This document shows, in pieces, positions 27,301 through 36,342 of a DNA stretch of 64,000 nt (the first letter of the stretch is position 1; every line of letters starts with the position of its first letter). The notes below the pieces were generated by a model, which made no database searches, was not told where the DNA came from, and was given only the letters and a program-made list of their open reading frames with translations. Source of the DNA: Streptomyces sp. P3 (GTDB lineage Bacteria > Actinomycetota > Actinomycetes > Streptomycetales > Streptomycetaceae); assembly GCF_003032475.1 (NCBI RefSeq), contig NZ_CP028369.1, forward strand, positions 5,890,001 to 5,954,000. Direction: 5' to 3'. The translations under genes were made by a program, and so were the position numbers.

Positions 27301-27665
27301 GGGCGCGCACGAGTACGACTGGCCTCGGCAAGCTACCACAGGCTTCGGGGCCTCTGGCGGGGGTGACCTTCGGCACATCGGAGGTATCCGGCCCGACAAG
27401 TGCTTTCATCGTGCACCTGTTGCTCATCACGCACTGTTCCCGCAGGGAAAGCACGTGTCACCCGATCTCTGACGGAGCGTCACATGGGCATGGGAGAACC
27501 GGAGAACGGCCGGGCACTTACTTTCAGGTGCGTTGATTCGCGTGGGAGGACGCGCTCCGGGCCGCCGTTCCAGCGCCTAGTCTGTGGTCCGGACCCCACC
27601 GGGCCTTCCCCCGCAGCGTGGGCGGGATCTCCGCCCGTCACCACCGAGAACAGGCGGCCGAGGGC
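27301..27665. other. Divergent intergenic region without a gene
   Basis: Between the btuF leader and the kinase gene. I see no convincing ORF. It should hold the btuF promoter (minus strand; GTAGCT near 27335 is a weak -10 candidate) and the kinase promoter (TAGTCT near 27580 is a weak -10 candidate). Neither has a clear -35. Confidence 0.5.
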
Positions 27666-30311
27666 ATGCAGCCACTGCGCCCAGAAGACCCCGAGCAGCT
27701 CGGGCCCTATCGGCTCGTGGCCCGACTCGGCGCCGGCGGCATGGGCCGGGTCTATCTGGCCCGGTCGTCGGCCGGCCGCGTCGTCGCGGTCAAGGTGATC
27801 CGTCCCGAGATGGCCGACGACGACAACTTCCGCATCCGCTTCCGGCGGGAGGTGGCGGCCGCGGCGGCGGTCGGCGGCGCCTACACGGCGCACGTCGTGG
27901 ACGCCGCCCCGGACGACGTGACGCCCTGGCTCGCCACCGACCACGTACCCGGCCCCACCCTGGCCGAAGCGGTCGCCGCGCACGGGCCGCTGCCGGTGGA
28001 GACGGTCCTCGCACTGGGCGCGGGTGTCGCCGAGGCGCTGATGGCGGTGCACGCCGAAGGGCTTGTGCACCGTGACCTCAAACCGTCCAACGTGCTTCTC
28101 GCGGCGGACGGCCCGCGGGTCATCGACTTCGGCATCGTGCGCGCCCGCGACGGTTATGAACTCACCGGTTCCGGCACGCTGTTCGGCTCGCTCGACTACA
28201 TGTGCCCGGAGCAGGCCACCGGGGATCCGATGGGCCCGGAGGGCGACGTCTTCTGCCTCGGCTCGGTGCTCGCCTTCGCCGCGTCGGGCCGCTCGCCGTT
28301 CGGCGGGGCGGTGGGCGCGGCTCTGCTCTACCAGGTGGCCCACGGGTCGCCCGACCTGAGCCTGGTGCCCGAACCACTGGACAAGATCATCAGTCTCTGT
28401 CACGCCAAGGACCCGGCCCTGCGGATCCACCCCGACCGGCTCTCCGCGGCCTGCGCCCCGGGCGGTGCCGAACAGGTGCTGACACAGGGCTGGTTGCCCC
28501 GGCCGGTGGCTGCCATGGTCACCGCCCACCGGGCGGCCGTGCGGGACCTGGACCGCCTGGCGGTGGACGAGGTCCCGCGTCCCGGAGCCTTCGCGCCGCC
28601 TGCGCCGGACGGCGAGCCCGTCGCAGAGCCTGTCGAGCCCTACCGGCGGAGGGCGGCCCGCGCCGCCGTCGACCGGTCGGCGTACGGCGTTCCCGCGAGC
28701 GAGTGCGCAGGCGAAGGTGCAGACGACAGCAGGGGCGGAAACCGGAACGGAAACAGTACCGAGACCAGAAACGGAAAGGGCCGCGGCGAGGGCGCCGGGG
28801 CGGTCGGCGGTGCGGAATTCTCCACGGTGCTGCCGGGAGCCGAGTCGTTCGTCTCGCCGGACGAGCCGGCCCGGGCCCGATCCCCATTCCAGTCCCAGGC
28901 GCCGACCCAGGCGCAGGCGCTCACGCGGGTCGGCTCTCGGGCAGAAGCCCGAGCCCAGGCCGCAGTCCGGGCCGCAGAGCGATCCGAAGCCCCGGCCGCG
29001 GACCTGTCCGAAGCCCCGTCGCAGGGCGAGGCCGAAGACCGGCCCAGGGCGCGAGCACAGGCGCCGGAGCCGGCGCAGGTGCGGTCGCAGGCGCCGGGTT
29101 CGACGCCGTTGCCGCAATCGGCGTCGAAACGTTCCGCCACGCCGACGCACCACCGGGCCCCGGTGCGCACCGGAGTCGCCCGGCGCACGGTCCTGGCGGC
29201 GACCGCCGGCGCGGCACTGGTCGCGGGTGGGGCACTGGCCCTCCGCAAAACGCCGGACACGGAAACGGCGCGTCCGCTCGGCCGGGCCCCCGAGCCGGCG
29301 TGGGTCTACCGGGGCGGACCGCTGCTGCAGGCCCCGGCGGTCTTCCACGACGGCACAGCCCTGCTGAAGACCCGCCCGGGTGACATGATCGGCCTGGACG
29401 TGGAGAACGGCTCCCGGCCCCGTTGGGTGTACCAGGGCGTCAGCCTCTCACCCGGGCCCGTCCTGCTGATCCACGGCGCCGCGGTCGCGCTGGGCACGGG
29501 CGCGACGGTGATCGGCGGCGCGGAGCAGTTCACCCTCGACTTCGGAGAGGACTACCGCTTCGACCAGTTGCTCGGCGGCTACGACGATCACAGCGTCTCG
29601 GTGCTCGGTGCCAAGCTGCAGCGCCGGCCGGGGGAGCAGGGCGTGGCGACCTCCACCGACTCCGTGTTCAGCGTCGACATCGAGGCGCGTCAGGCCCTCG
29701 TCATACCGATCGATCCGCAGGACGTCGGCATCGCGCTGCAGCCCGTCATCACCGACGAGTACTTCGTCTACGCCGACGGACTGCGCAACGTCGCCGTCCG
29801 CGGCACCCGTGACGGCGGCAGCCTGCGCTGGCGGCACCCGGTGGGATACGACCTCAGGCCGGGCGTGGCCGTGCTCGGGCAGACCGTCTTCGCGATCGGC
29901 TCCGAGCTCATCGCCCTCGACCTGGGCACCGGGAGGCTCCGGTGGAACGCGAAGGCGCAACGGGGCATGTACGCCTCGCTCGGAGCCGTCGGCAACACCG
30001 TCTACGTCACCGGCACGGACCCCTGCGGCGTGTACGCGTTCGACGCGCGCAACGGCTCCCGGCGCTGGTTCTGCGAGACTCCCCGCCTCGACGTGGACAG
30101 CCCGGTCGCGGTGGGCGCAAACGCCGTGTACGTGACGGCCTTCGAGAACAAGGACGGCTTCTACGCGATCGACACCGCCTCGGGGCGTCTGCTGTGGAAC
30201 TTCACCGACGGCCGGGAGACCGGCGTCAACCGGTGGCAGCTCTCCTGCGACGGCGCCGGACACCTGGTGGCCCTGCACTTCGACCGGGTCTACGGACTGC
30301 CCGTCACCTGA
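27666..30311 (+). CDS. AfsK-like Ser/Thr protein kinase with PQQ-type beta-propeller
   Basis: An 881-residue kinase. The N-terminal catalytic domain (about 14-270) has G-A-G-G-M-G (22-27), Lys43 in A-V-K-V-I, H-R-D-L-K-P-S-N (Asp137), D-F-G (154-156) and G-S-L-D-Y-M-C-P-E-Q. A long Ala/Gln/Glu/Ser-rich linker (about 300-500) precedes one membrane helix (about 505-527, A-A-T-A-G-A-A-L-V-A-G-G-A-L-A-L), and the outer part (about 540-881) is a PQQ-like beta-propeller with blades such as V-F-A-I-G-S-E-L-I-A-L-D-L-G-T-G. This is the layout of AfsK, which phosphorylates AfsR in streptomycete secondary metabolism. Whether it is the AfsK orthologue or a paralogue cannot be decided. ATG 27666 is chosen; GTG 27618 is in frame. 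Confidence 0.9.
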   Translation: MQPLRPEDPEQLGPYRLVARLGAGGMGRVYLARSSAGRVVAVKVIRPEMADDDNFRIRFRREVAAAAAVGGAYTAHVVDAAPDDVTPWLATDHVPGPTLAEAVAAHGPLPVETVLALGAGVAEALMAVHAEGLVHRDLKPSNVLLAADGPRVIDFGIVRARDGYELTGSGTLFGSLDYMCPEQATGDPMGPEGDVFCLGSVLAFAASGRSPFGGAVGAALLYQVAHGSPDLSLVPEPLDKIISLCHAKDPALRIHPDRLSAACAPGGAEQVLTQGWLPRPVAAMVTAHRAAVRDLDRLAVDEVPRPGAFAPPAPDGEPVAEPVEPYRRRAARAAVDRSAYGVPASECAGEGADDSRGGNRNGNSTETRNGKGRGEGAGAVGGAEFSTVLPGAESFVSPDEPARARSPFQSQAPTQAQALTRVGSRAEARAQAAVRAAERSEAPAADLSEAPSQGEAEDRPRARAQAPEPAQVRSQAPGSTPLPQSASKRSATPTHHRAPVRTGVARRTVLAATAGAALVAGGALALRKTPDTETARPLGRAPEPAWVYRGGPLLQAPAVFHDGTALLKTRPGDMIGLDVENGSRPRWVYQGVSLSPGPVLLIHGAAVALGTGATVIGGAEQFTLDFGEDYRFDQLLGGYDDHSVSVLGAKLQRRPGEQGVATSTDSVFSVDIEARQALVIPIDPQDVGIALQPVITDEYFVYADGLRNVAVRGTRDGGSLRWRHPVGYDLRPGVAVLGQTVFAIGSELIALDLGTGRLRWNAKAQRGMYASLGAVGNTVYVTGTDPCGVYAFDARNGSRRWFCETPRLDVDSPVAVGANAVYVTAFENKDGFYAIDTASGRLLWNFTDGRETGVNRWQLSCDGAGHLVALHFDRVYGLPVT

Positions 30312-30425
30312 GGCCGACGGGACCACCACTCTTTCGGCCCGCGGCGCGCGGCGGCCGACGCGCGGGCACCTGAGCCCGGTGCCAGGCTGAGGACGTTGAC
30401 GGATCTGCGAAAGGGCAACGCCGTG

Positions 30426-31220
30426 ATGACCACCGACCCCACCCCCGGGGCCCCCTGCTGGCTCGACCTCGGCGCCCCCGACGTCCCGGCCGCCGCGGCC
30501 TTCTACGGCGCCGTGCTGGGCTGGCGGTACGAGCCCATGGAGGGACAGGGCGCGGAGGGCGGGATGTTCCAGAAGGACGGCAAGACCGTCGCCGGGCTCG
30601 GCCGGCTGACCGAGGAGGGGGCCCGCTCCGCCTGGATGATCTACTACACGGTCACCGACGCGGACGCCACGACCCGGGCCGTCGAGAGTGCCGGAGGCAC
30701 CGTGCGGCTGGCGACCAGGGATCTCGGCGACTGGGGCCGGATGGCGCAGTACAGCGACCCGCTGGGCGGCCAGTTCGCGGTCTGGCAGCCGGGGAAGAAC
30801 GCCGGCTTCGAGCTCGTGGACGAGCCGGGCTCGCTGTGCTGGACCGAGCTGTACACGACCGACGCCCCGGCGGCGAAGGAGTTCTACGGCAGTGTGTTCG
30901 GCTGGCGTTTCAGCCCGATGGAGCTGCCGGGGGGCGGGGGTGGCGAGTACTCCCTCATCACGCCGGAGGGCCTGCCCGAGGAGCGCATGCAGGGCGGTGT
31001 CATGCAGTTGCGTGCGCAGGACCTCGCCCTGACGGACGGACGGCCCTACTGGCACCCGGTCTTCGCCGTCGCCGACTGCGACGCCGCGGTCGCCGCCGTC
31101 ACCGGGAACGGCGGCAGTGTGCAGATGGGCCCGCAGGACGCGCCGGGCGTCGGCCGGCTGGCCGTCTGTCTCGACCCGTCGAACGCGGACTTCGTGGTGC
31201 TCACCCCGACCGGCGGCTGA
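30426..31220 (+). CDS. VOC-superfamily protein with two glyoxalase-like domains
   Basis: A 264-residue protein made of two tandem vicinal-oxygen-chelate modules (about 8-125 and 133-262). The repeats P-A-A-A-A-F-Y-G-A-V-L-G-W-R-Y and P-A-A-K-E-F-Y-G-S-V-F-G-W-R-F show the duplication. Cytoplasmic; the family includes glyoxalases, dioxygenases and antibiotic-binding proteins, and metal ligands cannot be assigned with confidence. ATG 30426 follows AAAGGG; GTG 30423 is equally possible. It ends 9 bp from the convergent GntR gene. Confidence 0.88.
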   Translation: MTTDPTPGAPCWLDLGAPDVPAAAAFYGAVLGWRYEPMEGQGAEGGMFQKDGKTVAGLGRLTEEGARSAWMIYYTVTDADATTRAVESAGGTVRLATRDLGDWGRMAQYSDPLGGQFAVWQPGKNAGFELVDEPGSLCWTELYTTDAPAAKEFYGSVFGWRFSPMELPGGGGGEYSLITPEGLPEERMQGGVMQLRAQDLALTDGRPYWHPVFAVADCDAAVAAVTGNGGSVQMGPQDAPGVGRLAVCLDPSNADFVVLTPTGG

Positions 31221-31229
31221 GCCGGGACC

Positions 31230-31949
31230 TCAGGCGGCCGTACCGCCCGGACCGGGGACGCCCTCGGTGCGCAGGTGCTCTCTGAGCCACCCCTCGGTGG
31301 TGCTCACGTGCATCAGGGCGGCGGCCTGGCTGAGGGCGGCGTCGCGGGCGGTCAGCGCCATGAAGATCGCCTCGTGCTCGGCAAGGGTGCGGCCCCCGGC
31401 CTGGTCGTCGACCAGACCGCGCCAGATGCGGGCGCGCAGCGTGCGACCGGAGACGCCCTCGAGCAGGGCGAGCAGTGACTCGTTGCCGGTGGCGGCCACG
31501 ACGGCGCGGTGGAACGCCGCGTCATGCGCGTTGAGCAGTTCGACGTCGTCGCGGGCCGCCCGCATGGCGTCCAAGTGCCGCTCGACCTCGGCCAGTTGGT
31601 CGTCGGAGATCCGGGTCGCGGCCAGCGCGGTGGCCATCGGTTCGAGAAGCCGTCGCACCTCCATGAGGTCCTGCAGTGCGGCCGAGTCGCCCTGCAGCAG
31701 CTCCACCGCCCCGCCGAGCCCTTCCAGGAGCAGACTGGGCTGCAGGCTGGTCACATAGGTGCCGTCGCCGCGCCGGACCTCCAGGATCCGGGCCACGGCC
31801 AGCGCCTTGACCGCCTCGCGGGCCAGGTTGCGGGAGAGTCCGAGCTGGGCGGCCAGGTCCGGTTCCGGCGGGAGCTTCGACCCCGGGGGCAGAGCGCCGG
31901 TGCGGATGAGCTCACGGATCTGCTCGATGGCCCTGTCCGTCAGAGACAA
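31230..31949 (-). CDS. GntR-family regulator, FadR/FCD type
   Basis: A 239-residue regulator with an N-terminal winged helix (about 1-70; L-P-P-G-S-K-L-P-P-E-P-D-L-A-A-Q-L-G-L-S and V-R-R-G-D-G-T-Y-V) and a C-terminal FCD effector domain (E-V-R-R-L-L-E-P, N-A-H-D-A-A-F-H-R-A-V, E-H-E-A-I-F). FCD proteins bind small organic acids through a metal held by Asp/His residues like these. The TTG at 31949 is chosen because GGGAGGAG lies 6 bases upstream and family length fits. The frame stays open to GTG 32243 and encodes a 15-residue repeat (see findings). It is divergent from the DUF6807 gene, its likely target. Confidence 0.87.
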   Translation of the reverse strand: MSLTDRAIEQIRELIRTGALPPGSKLPPEPDLAAQLGLSRNLAREAVKALAVARILEVRRGDGTYVTSLQPSLLLEGLGGAVELLQGDSAALQDLMEVRRLLEPMATALAATRISDDQLAEVERHLDAMRAARDDVELLNAHDAAFHRAVVAATGNESLLALLEGVSGRTLRARIWRGLVDDQAGGRTLAEHEAIFMALTARDAALSQAAALMHVSTTEGWLREHLRTEGVPGPGGTAA

Positions 31950-31982
31950 CGCGAGCTCCTCCCTTCCCGAGGGTGACGTCGA

Positions 31983-32117
31983 TGGTACTCGGCCGACGGA
32001 GGGAATCGAGCCGGTGGTCGGGGTCACCGGGATCCGGTCGACAAAGAGGATCGAGCCGGCGGTCGGCGTGAGCGGGCTCCGGCCGGCCCTGGGGGCCGCG
32101 CCGGTGGTCGGCGGGCC
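31983..32117 (-). repeat. Three direct copies of a 45-bp unit before the GntR gene
   Basis: Read on the minus strand, the region encodes three 15-residue copies of a pattern like x-T-P-T-T-G-S-I-x-x-V-x-R-x-P, in frame with the GntR gene. The nucleotide copies share ATCGAGCCGGTGGTCGG-like cores spaced 45 bp apart. It could be a repeated regulatory element or an N-terminal extension of the regulator. Confidence 0.7.
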
Positions 32118-32248
32118 GGTGACCGCGCCGTACCGGCCCGTCCACCGCCCGGGACGGTGACCCCGCGAACCGTCCCGGGCTCCGACGCGGGAACATGCGA
32201 GGGCGGGAACGATTCCGTGAAGGCTCTCGTCGCATTCGGACACAGGGG

Positions 32249-32278
32249 TTGTCCTGACATTCGCCGCGCCCTTAGGGT
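32249..32278 (+). promoter_or_regulatory. Probable promoter of the DUF6807 gene, with AAGCGCTT palindrome downstream
   Basis: TTGTCC (32249-32254), 18-bp spacer, TAGGGT (32273-32278). A perfect 8-bp palindrome AAGCGCTT lies at 32293-32300 in the untranslated leader and could be an operator. The same octamer occurs at 45356-45363 upstream of the arabinoside operon promoter. Confidence 0.5.
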
Positions 32279-32350
32279 CGCCTCACGGGAGCAAGCGCTT
32301 TCTCCGCTCCGTCACCCACACGGCGACTGCAAGGGCCCCGAGGAGCGCGC

Positions 32351-33289
32351 ATGAGCATCCGAGTCAGTCACGCGTACGGCGAGCACATCGCGGTCGCGGC
32401 GGCGGACGGGACGGAGATCCTCCGGTACGTCTACCGCCCCGACCCCGACGCGTTCGAGTCGCCCAAGCCCTACGCGCACCCGGTGCGCACCCTCGCCGGC
32501 CGCACCGTGACCGGCTACCGGCCCAGTGACCACCGCTGGCACAAAGGCCTGCAGATGACGGCGAGTCACCTCTCCGGCCAGAACTTCTGGGGCGGCAACT
32601 CCTACGTCCACGGTCGGGGCTACCTGGCGCTGCCCGAACGCGTCGGTTCGATGCGGCACGACGGCTTCCCGGCGTTCACGGTGACCGACGACAGGCTCGC
32701 CGTCACCGAGCAGCTCACCTGGGTCACGCACGGCGGCGAGGAATGGGCGCGCGAGCAGCGGGGCCTCACGGTCCACTCCGTCGACGAAGCGGCCGGAGCG
32801 TGGGCGCTGGACTGGTCGATCCGGCTCACCAACATGCGTGACGCACCGCTCGTCTTCGGCTCCCCGACCACCGCCGGGCGCGAACCGGCCGGCTACACCG
32901 GTCTGCAGTGGCGCGGCCCCCGCGACTTCACCGGCGGCGCCGTGTTCGTCCCGGACACCGGGGCGGGCGCCGGCGCGGACGCCGACAAGCTGATGGGCGC
33001 CCAGGGGCCGTGGCTCGCCTTCACCGCCGAGCACGACGACGTCGACGCCCACTCCACCCTCGTCTTCGCGCATGCGCCCGAGAACCTCGACGGGCGGAGC
33101 GCCATCCACGAGTCGCACTGGTTCGTACGCTCCGAACCGATCCCGACGGTCGCGTTCTCCTGGGCGTTCTTCGAGGAGTTCGCACTGCCGCCGGGCGAGT
33201 CCTTCGCCTACCGCTACCGGGTGGTCGTCGCCGACGGCGTCTGGGACCGCGAGCGCGTGAGCGCGTATCTGCGCACCCTCCCGTGGTGA
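32351..33289 (+). CDS. DUF6807 (PmoA-like) family protein
   Basis: A 312-residue cytoplasmic protein of the DUF6807 family, often labelled PmoA-like although unrelated in function to methane oxygenase as far as known. Signature blocks: Y-V-Y-R-P-D, P-Y-A-H-P-V-R-T-L-A-G, D-H-R-W-H-K-G-L and E-S-H-W-F-V-R. Family members frequently sit with sugar or inositol catabolic genes and FCD-type regulators, as here, and the H-R-W-H-K-G motif suggests a carbohydrate-binding or catalytic site. GAGGAG precedes the ATG at 32351. No reaction is established. Confidence 0.85.
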   Translation: MSIRVSHAYGEHIAVAAADGTEILRYVYRPDPDAFESPKPYAHPVRTLAGRTVTGYRPSDHRWHKGLQMTASHLSGQNFWGGNSYVHGRGYLALPERVGSMRHDGFPAFTVTDDRLAVTEQLTWVTHGGEEWAREQRGLTVHSVDEAAGAWALDWSIRLTNMRDAPLVFGSPTTAGREPAGYTGLQWRGPRDFTGGAVFVPDTGAGAGADADKLMGAQGPWLAFTAEHDDVDAHSTLVFAHAPENLDGRSAIHESHWFVRSEPIPTVAFSWAFFEEFALPPGESFAYRYRVVVADGVWDRERVSAYLRTLPW

Positions 33290-33600
33290 GCGCGTCCGCG
33301 CCGGAGCCGGCCGCACCCGACGACCGGCTCCCCCACCTCCGCCTCGATGACCCTCTCGCACCTGGACCTGCACCCGCACCCGCCGCTGTGCCCTCGCGCA
33401 GGGCGTAGCAGCGTGCCGGGCGGGGACCGCACCCGCTAGGTGGGCGAGGGGCCGCGGGGGCTTACGTCGCGACCGGGCCGGGCGCACCGGCGCGACGCCC
33501 ACACGGAGAGCCGTCCACCATGGCGCGGGCGCGGGCCGAGGCCGGCGGCCGGAGTCGGCCGCCCGTGCGCGCCGTCGTGTCCGCCCGGTCGCGCGGTGCG
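33290..33600. other. Gene-free GC-rich spacer
   Basis: Between the convergent DUF6807 and ABM genes. Frames are open in several registers because of GC content, but none has a ribosome-binding site with a recognisable product. No clear perfect hairpin was found. Confidence 0.5.
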
Positions 33601-33924
33601 TTACGCGCCCTTGGGCGGCACCTGCTGGACGACCTCGAACGACCAGAGGGTGGAGGCCGAGGCGGCGGGCTTGGGACGCTCGCCCTCCGCGCCGCCCCGG
33701 TGCGCCGCCCGCATCGGGCCCTCGGCCCACGCCCGGAACGACTCCTCGTCACGCCAGCGCGTGTAGACGAGGTAGGTGTCGGTGCCCTCCACCGGGCGGA
33801 GCAGCTCGAACCACTCGAAGCCGTCGGAACCCTCGACGGCGTGTCCGCGTGCGGCGAAGCGCTTCTCGAGGGTCTCCCGCTGCTCCGCCGGGACGGTCAG
33901 TACGTTGATCTTGACTACGCTCAT
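33601..33924 (-). CDS. Antibiotic-biosynthesis-monooxygenase (ABM) domain protein
   Basis: A 107-residue ferredoxin-like-fold protein: V-V-K-I-N-V-L-T-V at the start, F-A-A-R-G-H-A-V, G-F-E-W-F-E-L-L-R-P and Y-L-V-Y-T-R-W-R-D-E-E-S-F-R-A-W form the ABM block. Relatives are small quinone-forming monooxygenases or haem-degrading enzymes of the IsdG type; W-R-D-E-E-S-F-x-A-W with a nearby His is the haem-oxygenase-like form, so haem degradation is possible but unproven. ATG 33924 follows a G-rich ribosome-binding site. Confidence 0.88.
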   Translation of the reverse strand: MSVVKINVLTVPAEQRETLEKRFAARGHAVEGSDGFEWFELLRPVEGTDTYLVYTRWRDEESFRAWAEGPMRAAHRGGAEGERPKPAASASTLWSFEVVQQVPPKGA

Positions 33925-34080
33925 CCCCCCATCCTGCCCCCGCGGGCGCACCGGCCGGCGGCCACCCCACCGGTTCGGCGGTTCGCGGACCCGCCGTGGG
34001 ACCGTGCCGCGCGGCGGGGCGGAGTCGCCACCCGCCCGCCCGGCGGGGCGCGCGCCCGCATCCGGCGTACCGTCGGAAGT

Positions 34081-36213
34081 GTGGACGACCAGGTCGACCG
34101 TCTCGTGTCCCGCGTCGCGCGCGAGCTGGGCGCGCGGGCGGACGAGGTGACCGCCGACGTGGAGAAGGCTCTGCGACGGGACCTTCCCGCGCTCTGGGAG
34201 ACCCCGGAGATGGGCCGCACGGTGTCGAAGAACGTCGCCGAGTACATCGTGACCGGGCTGTCCGGCCTGGCGCGCTCTGTCGAGCCGGAGCTGATCGAGG
34301 CACCGCCGGGCGCCCTGGAGCGCGCTCGACGCCTGGCCCGGTACGGCATGACCCTGGACGCGATGCTGCGGGCCTTCCGGCTGGCGCAGGGCGTCGTCCT
34401 CGACCGGCTGATCGCGGAGCTGCCGCGGTTCACCGCCGACGCGCCCCTGGTCAGCAGGGCGACCCGGTATGTGGTCGCGTCGACGACCGGGTACATCGAC
34501 CGCACCTCGGAACAGGAGGTCAGCGCCTTCCAGGAGGAGCGCGACCGCCGACGGCAGTGGCGGCTGGAGATGGTGAACGAGGCGGGCGTGCGCATCGGGA
34601 CCACTCTGGACGTCGCCCGCACCACCCAGGAGCTCGCCGACCTCGCCGCGGAGCGGTTCGCGGACCTCGTCACCGTCGACCTGCTGGACTCCGCGCTGCA
34701 CGGCGACGACACCCCGGGTCAGGACCGGCTCGCCGTGCGCCGGGTCGCGCGGGCGCCCGCGGCCGCACGCGAAGCGCAGCCCCCCGCCGTCGCCGCGCGG
34801 CAGCTGACCACCTGCGTCGACGGATCACCGACCGCACGCGCCCTGGCCACCGGACGGCCCTCCCGGCACCACGGCCACCAAAGCCTGGACGGGCACCGCA
34901 TCCACTCCACCCTGGTGGTGCCGCTGCGCGCCCGCGGCAGCACGCTGGGCGTCGCCGAGTTCTGCCGGCACCGCAACCCCGACCTCTACGACGACGATGA
35001 CCTGCTGCTCGCCCAGGAGATCGCCGCCCGGGCGGCGATCGCCGTCGACAACGCCCGCCGCTACACGCACGCCCGGGCCACCGCGCTCACCCTGCAGCGC
35101 AGTCTGCTCCCGCGGCACGCCCCCCGGCAGTCGGCAGTGGAGGTCGCCCACCGGTATCTGCCGGCCGGCGGTCAGGCCGGCGTGGGCGGCGACTGGTACG
35201 ACGTCATCCCGCTGTCCGGGGCCCGGGTGGCCCTGGTGGTCGGCGACGTGGTCGGCCACGGCATCCACGCCGCCGCCACCATGGGCCGGCTGCGGACCGC
35301 GGTGCGCACTCTCGCCGACATCGACCTGCCGCCCGACGAACTCCTCACGCACCTGGACGACGTGGTGCTGCGCCCCTCCGGCGAGGCCTCCGACGACCCG
35401 GACGAACACCTCGGCGAGACGGGGGCCACCTGCCTGTACGCCGTCTACGACCCCGTCTCCCGCCGGTGCACCCTGGCCCGCGCCGGCCACGTCCCACCGG
35501 CCCTGACCAGCCGGGACGGCACGGTCGAGCTGCTGGAACTGCCGCCCGGGCCGCCGCTGGGCCTGGGTGGCCTGCCCTTCGAGGCGATGGAGGTGGAACT
35601 GCCCGAGGGCAGCCTGATCGCCCTGTTCACCGACGGCCTGATCGAGGCCCGCGACCACGACGTCGACGCGGGCCTGACACGGCTGCGCCACGCCCTCGCC
35701 CGCCCGGAGGCCTCCCTGGAGGCGATCTGCGACACCGTCCTGGAAACCATGCTGCCCGACCGTCCGGACGACGACGTCGCCCTCCTCCTCGCCCGCACCC
35801 ACGCCCTCGGCGCACGCCAGGTCGCCACCTGGGATCTGGACGCGGACCCGGCCGCCGTCGCCCGGGCCCGTTCGTACGTCTCCCGGCAACTGGGCGAGTG
35901 GGGCCTTGCGGACCTCGCCTTCACCGCCGAGCTGGTGGTCAGCGAACTGGCCACCAACGCCATCCGCTACGGCCGGCCCCCGATCAGGCTGCGCCTCATC
36001 CACGACCGCGGGCTGCTGTGCGAGGTCTCCGACGGCAGCCACACCACCCCGCACCTGCGCCGGGCCCGGGTCTTCGACGAGGGCGGACGTGGCCTGCTGC
36101 TGGTCGCCCAGCTGGCGGAGCACTGGGGCACCCGCCACGCCCGCCGCGGCAAGACGGTCTGGGCCGGACTGAGCGAGTCGGCGCAGTTCCCGGCGTCGGC
36201 GTTCGCCGGGTGA
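34081..36213 (+). CDS. Multidomain SpoIIE phosphatase with GAF and RsbW-like ATPase domains
   Basis: A 710-residue cytoplasmic signalling protein. Domain order: helical N-terminal domain (about 1-150) like those at the N-terminus of PucR/RsbRD proteins; short coiled-coil (Q-E-E-R-D-R-R-R-Q); GAF (about 175-340); SpoIIE/PP2C (about 350-575; G-G-D-W-Y-D-V, V-V-G-D-V-V-G-H-G, F-T-D-G-L-I-E-A-R, D-D-D-V-A-L-L); and a C-terminal GHKL ATPase (about 590-705; V-S-E-L-A-T-N-A-I-R-Y-G, D-E-G-G-R-G-L-L-L-V). Such fusions combine the phosphatase and kinase of a partner-switching cascade in one chain. GTG 34081 has TACCGT 7 bp ahead of it and GGAAG, fitting leaderless or short-leader transcription. The frame is open further upstream through antisense sequence and is not used. 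Confidence 0.9.
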   Translation: MDDQVDRLVSRVARELGARADEVTADVEKALRRDLPALWETPEMGRTVSKNVAEYIVTGLSGLARSVEPELIEAPPGALERARRLARYGMTLDAMLRAFRLAQGVVLDRLIAELPRFTADAPLVSRATRYVVASTTGYIDRTSEQEVSAFQEERDRRRQWRLEMVNEAGVRIGTTLDVARTTQELADLAAERFADLVTVDLLDSALHGDDTPGQDRLAVRRVARAPAAAREAQPPAVAARQLTTCVDGSPTARALATGRPSRHHGHQSLDGHRIHSTLVVPLRARGSTLGVAEFCRHRNPDLYDDDDLLLAQEIAARAAIAVDNARRYTHARATALTLQRSLLPRHAPRQSAVEVAHRYLPAGGQAGVGGDWYDVIPLSGARVALVVGDVVGHGIHAAATMGRLRTAVRTLADIDLPPDELLTHLDDVVLRPSGEASDDPDEHLGETGATCLYAVYDPVSRRCTLARAGHVPPALTSRDGTVELLELPPGPPLGLGGLPFEAMEVELPEGSLIALFTDGLIEARDHDVDAGLTRLRHALARPEASLEAICDTVLETMLPDRPDDDVALLLARTHALGARQVATWDLDADPAAVARARSYVSRQLGEWGLADLAFTAELVVSELATNAIRYGRPPIRLRLIHDRGLLCEVSDGSHTTPHLRRARVFDEGGRGLLLVAQLAEHWGTRHARRGKTVWAGLSESAQFPASAFAG

Positions 36214-36342
36214 CGGCGACGGCCGGCGCGTGCGTCGAAACCGACGCCGCCACCACGGGAAAGGGAACGGGAACGGCGGCGTCACCAGGGGGCCGGCGGC
36301 CCGTGTCTTGCCTGCCCGGTCCGCCGGGCGCACGCTGGTCCT

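Noticed and set aside
31983..32117. CRISPR-like spaced repeats
   Set aside because: Only three degenerate copies in direct tandem with no unique spacers of constant length and no cas genes.
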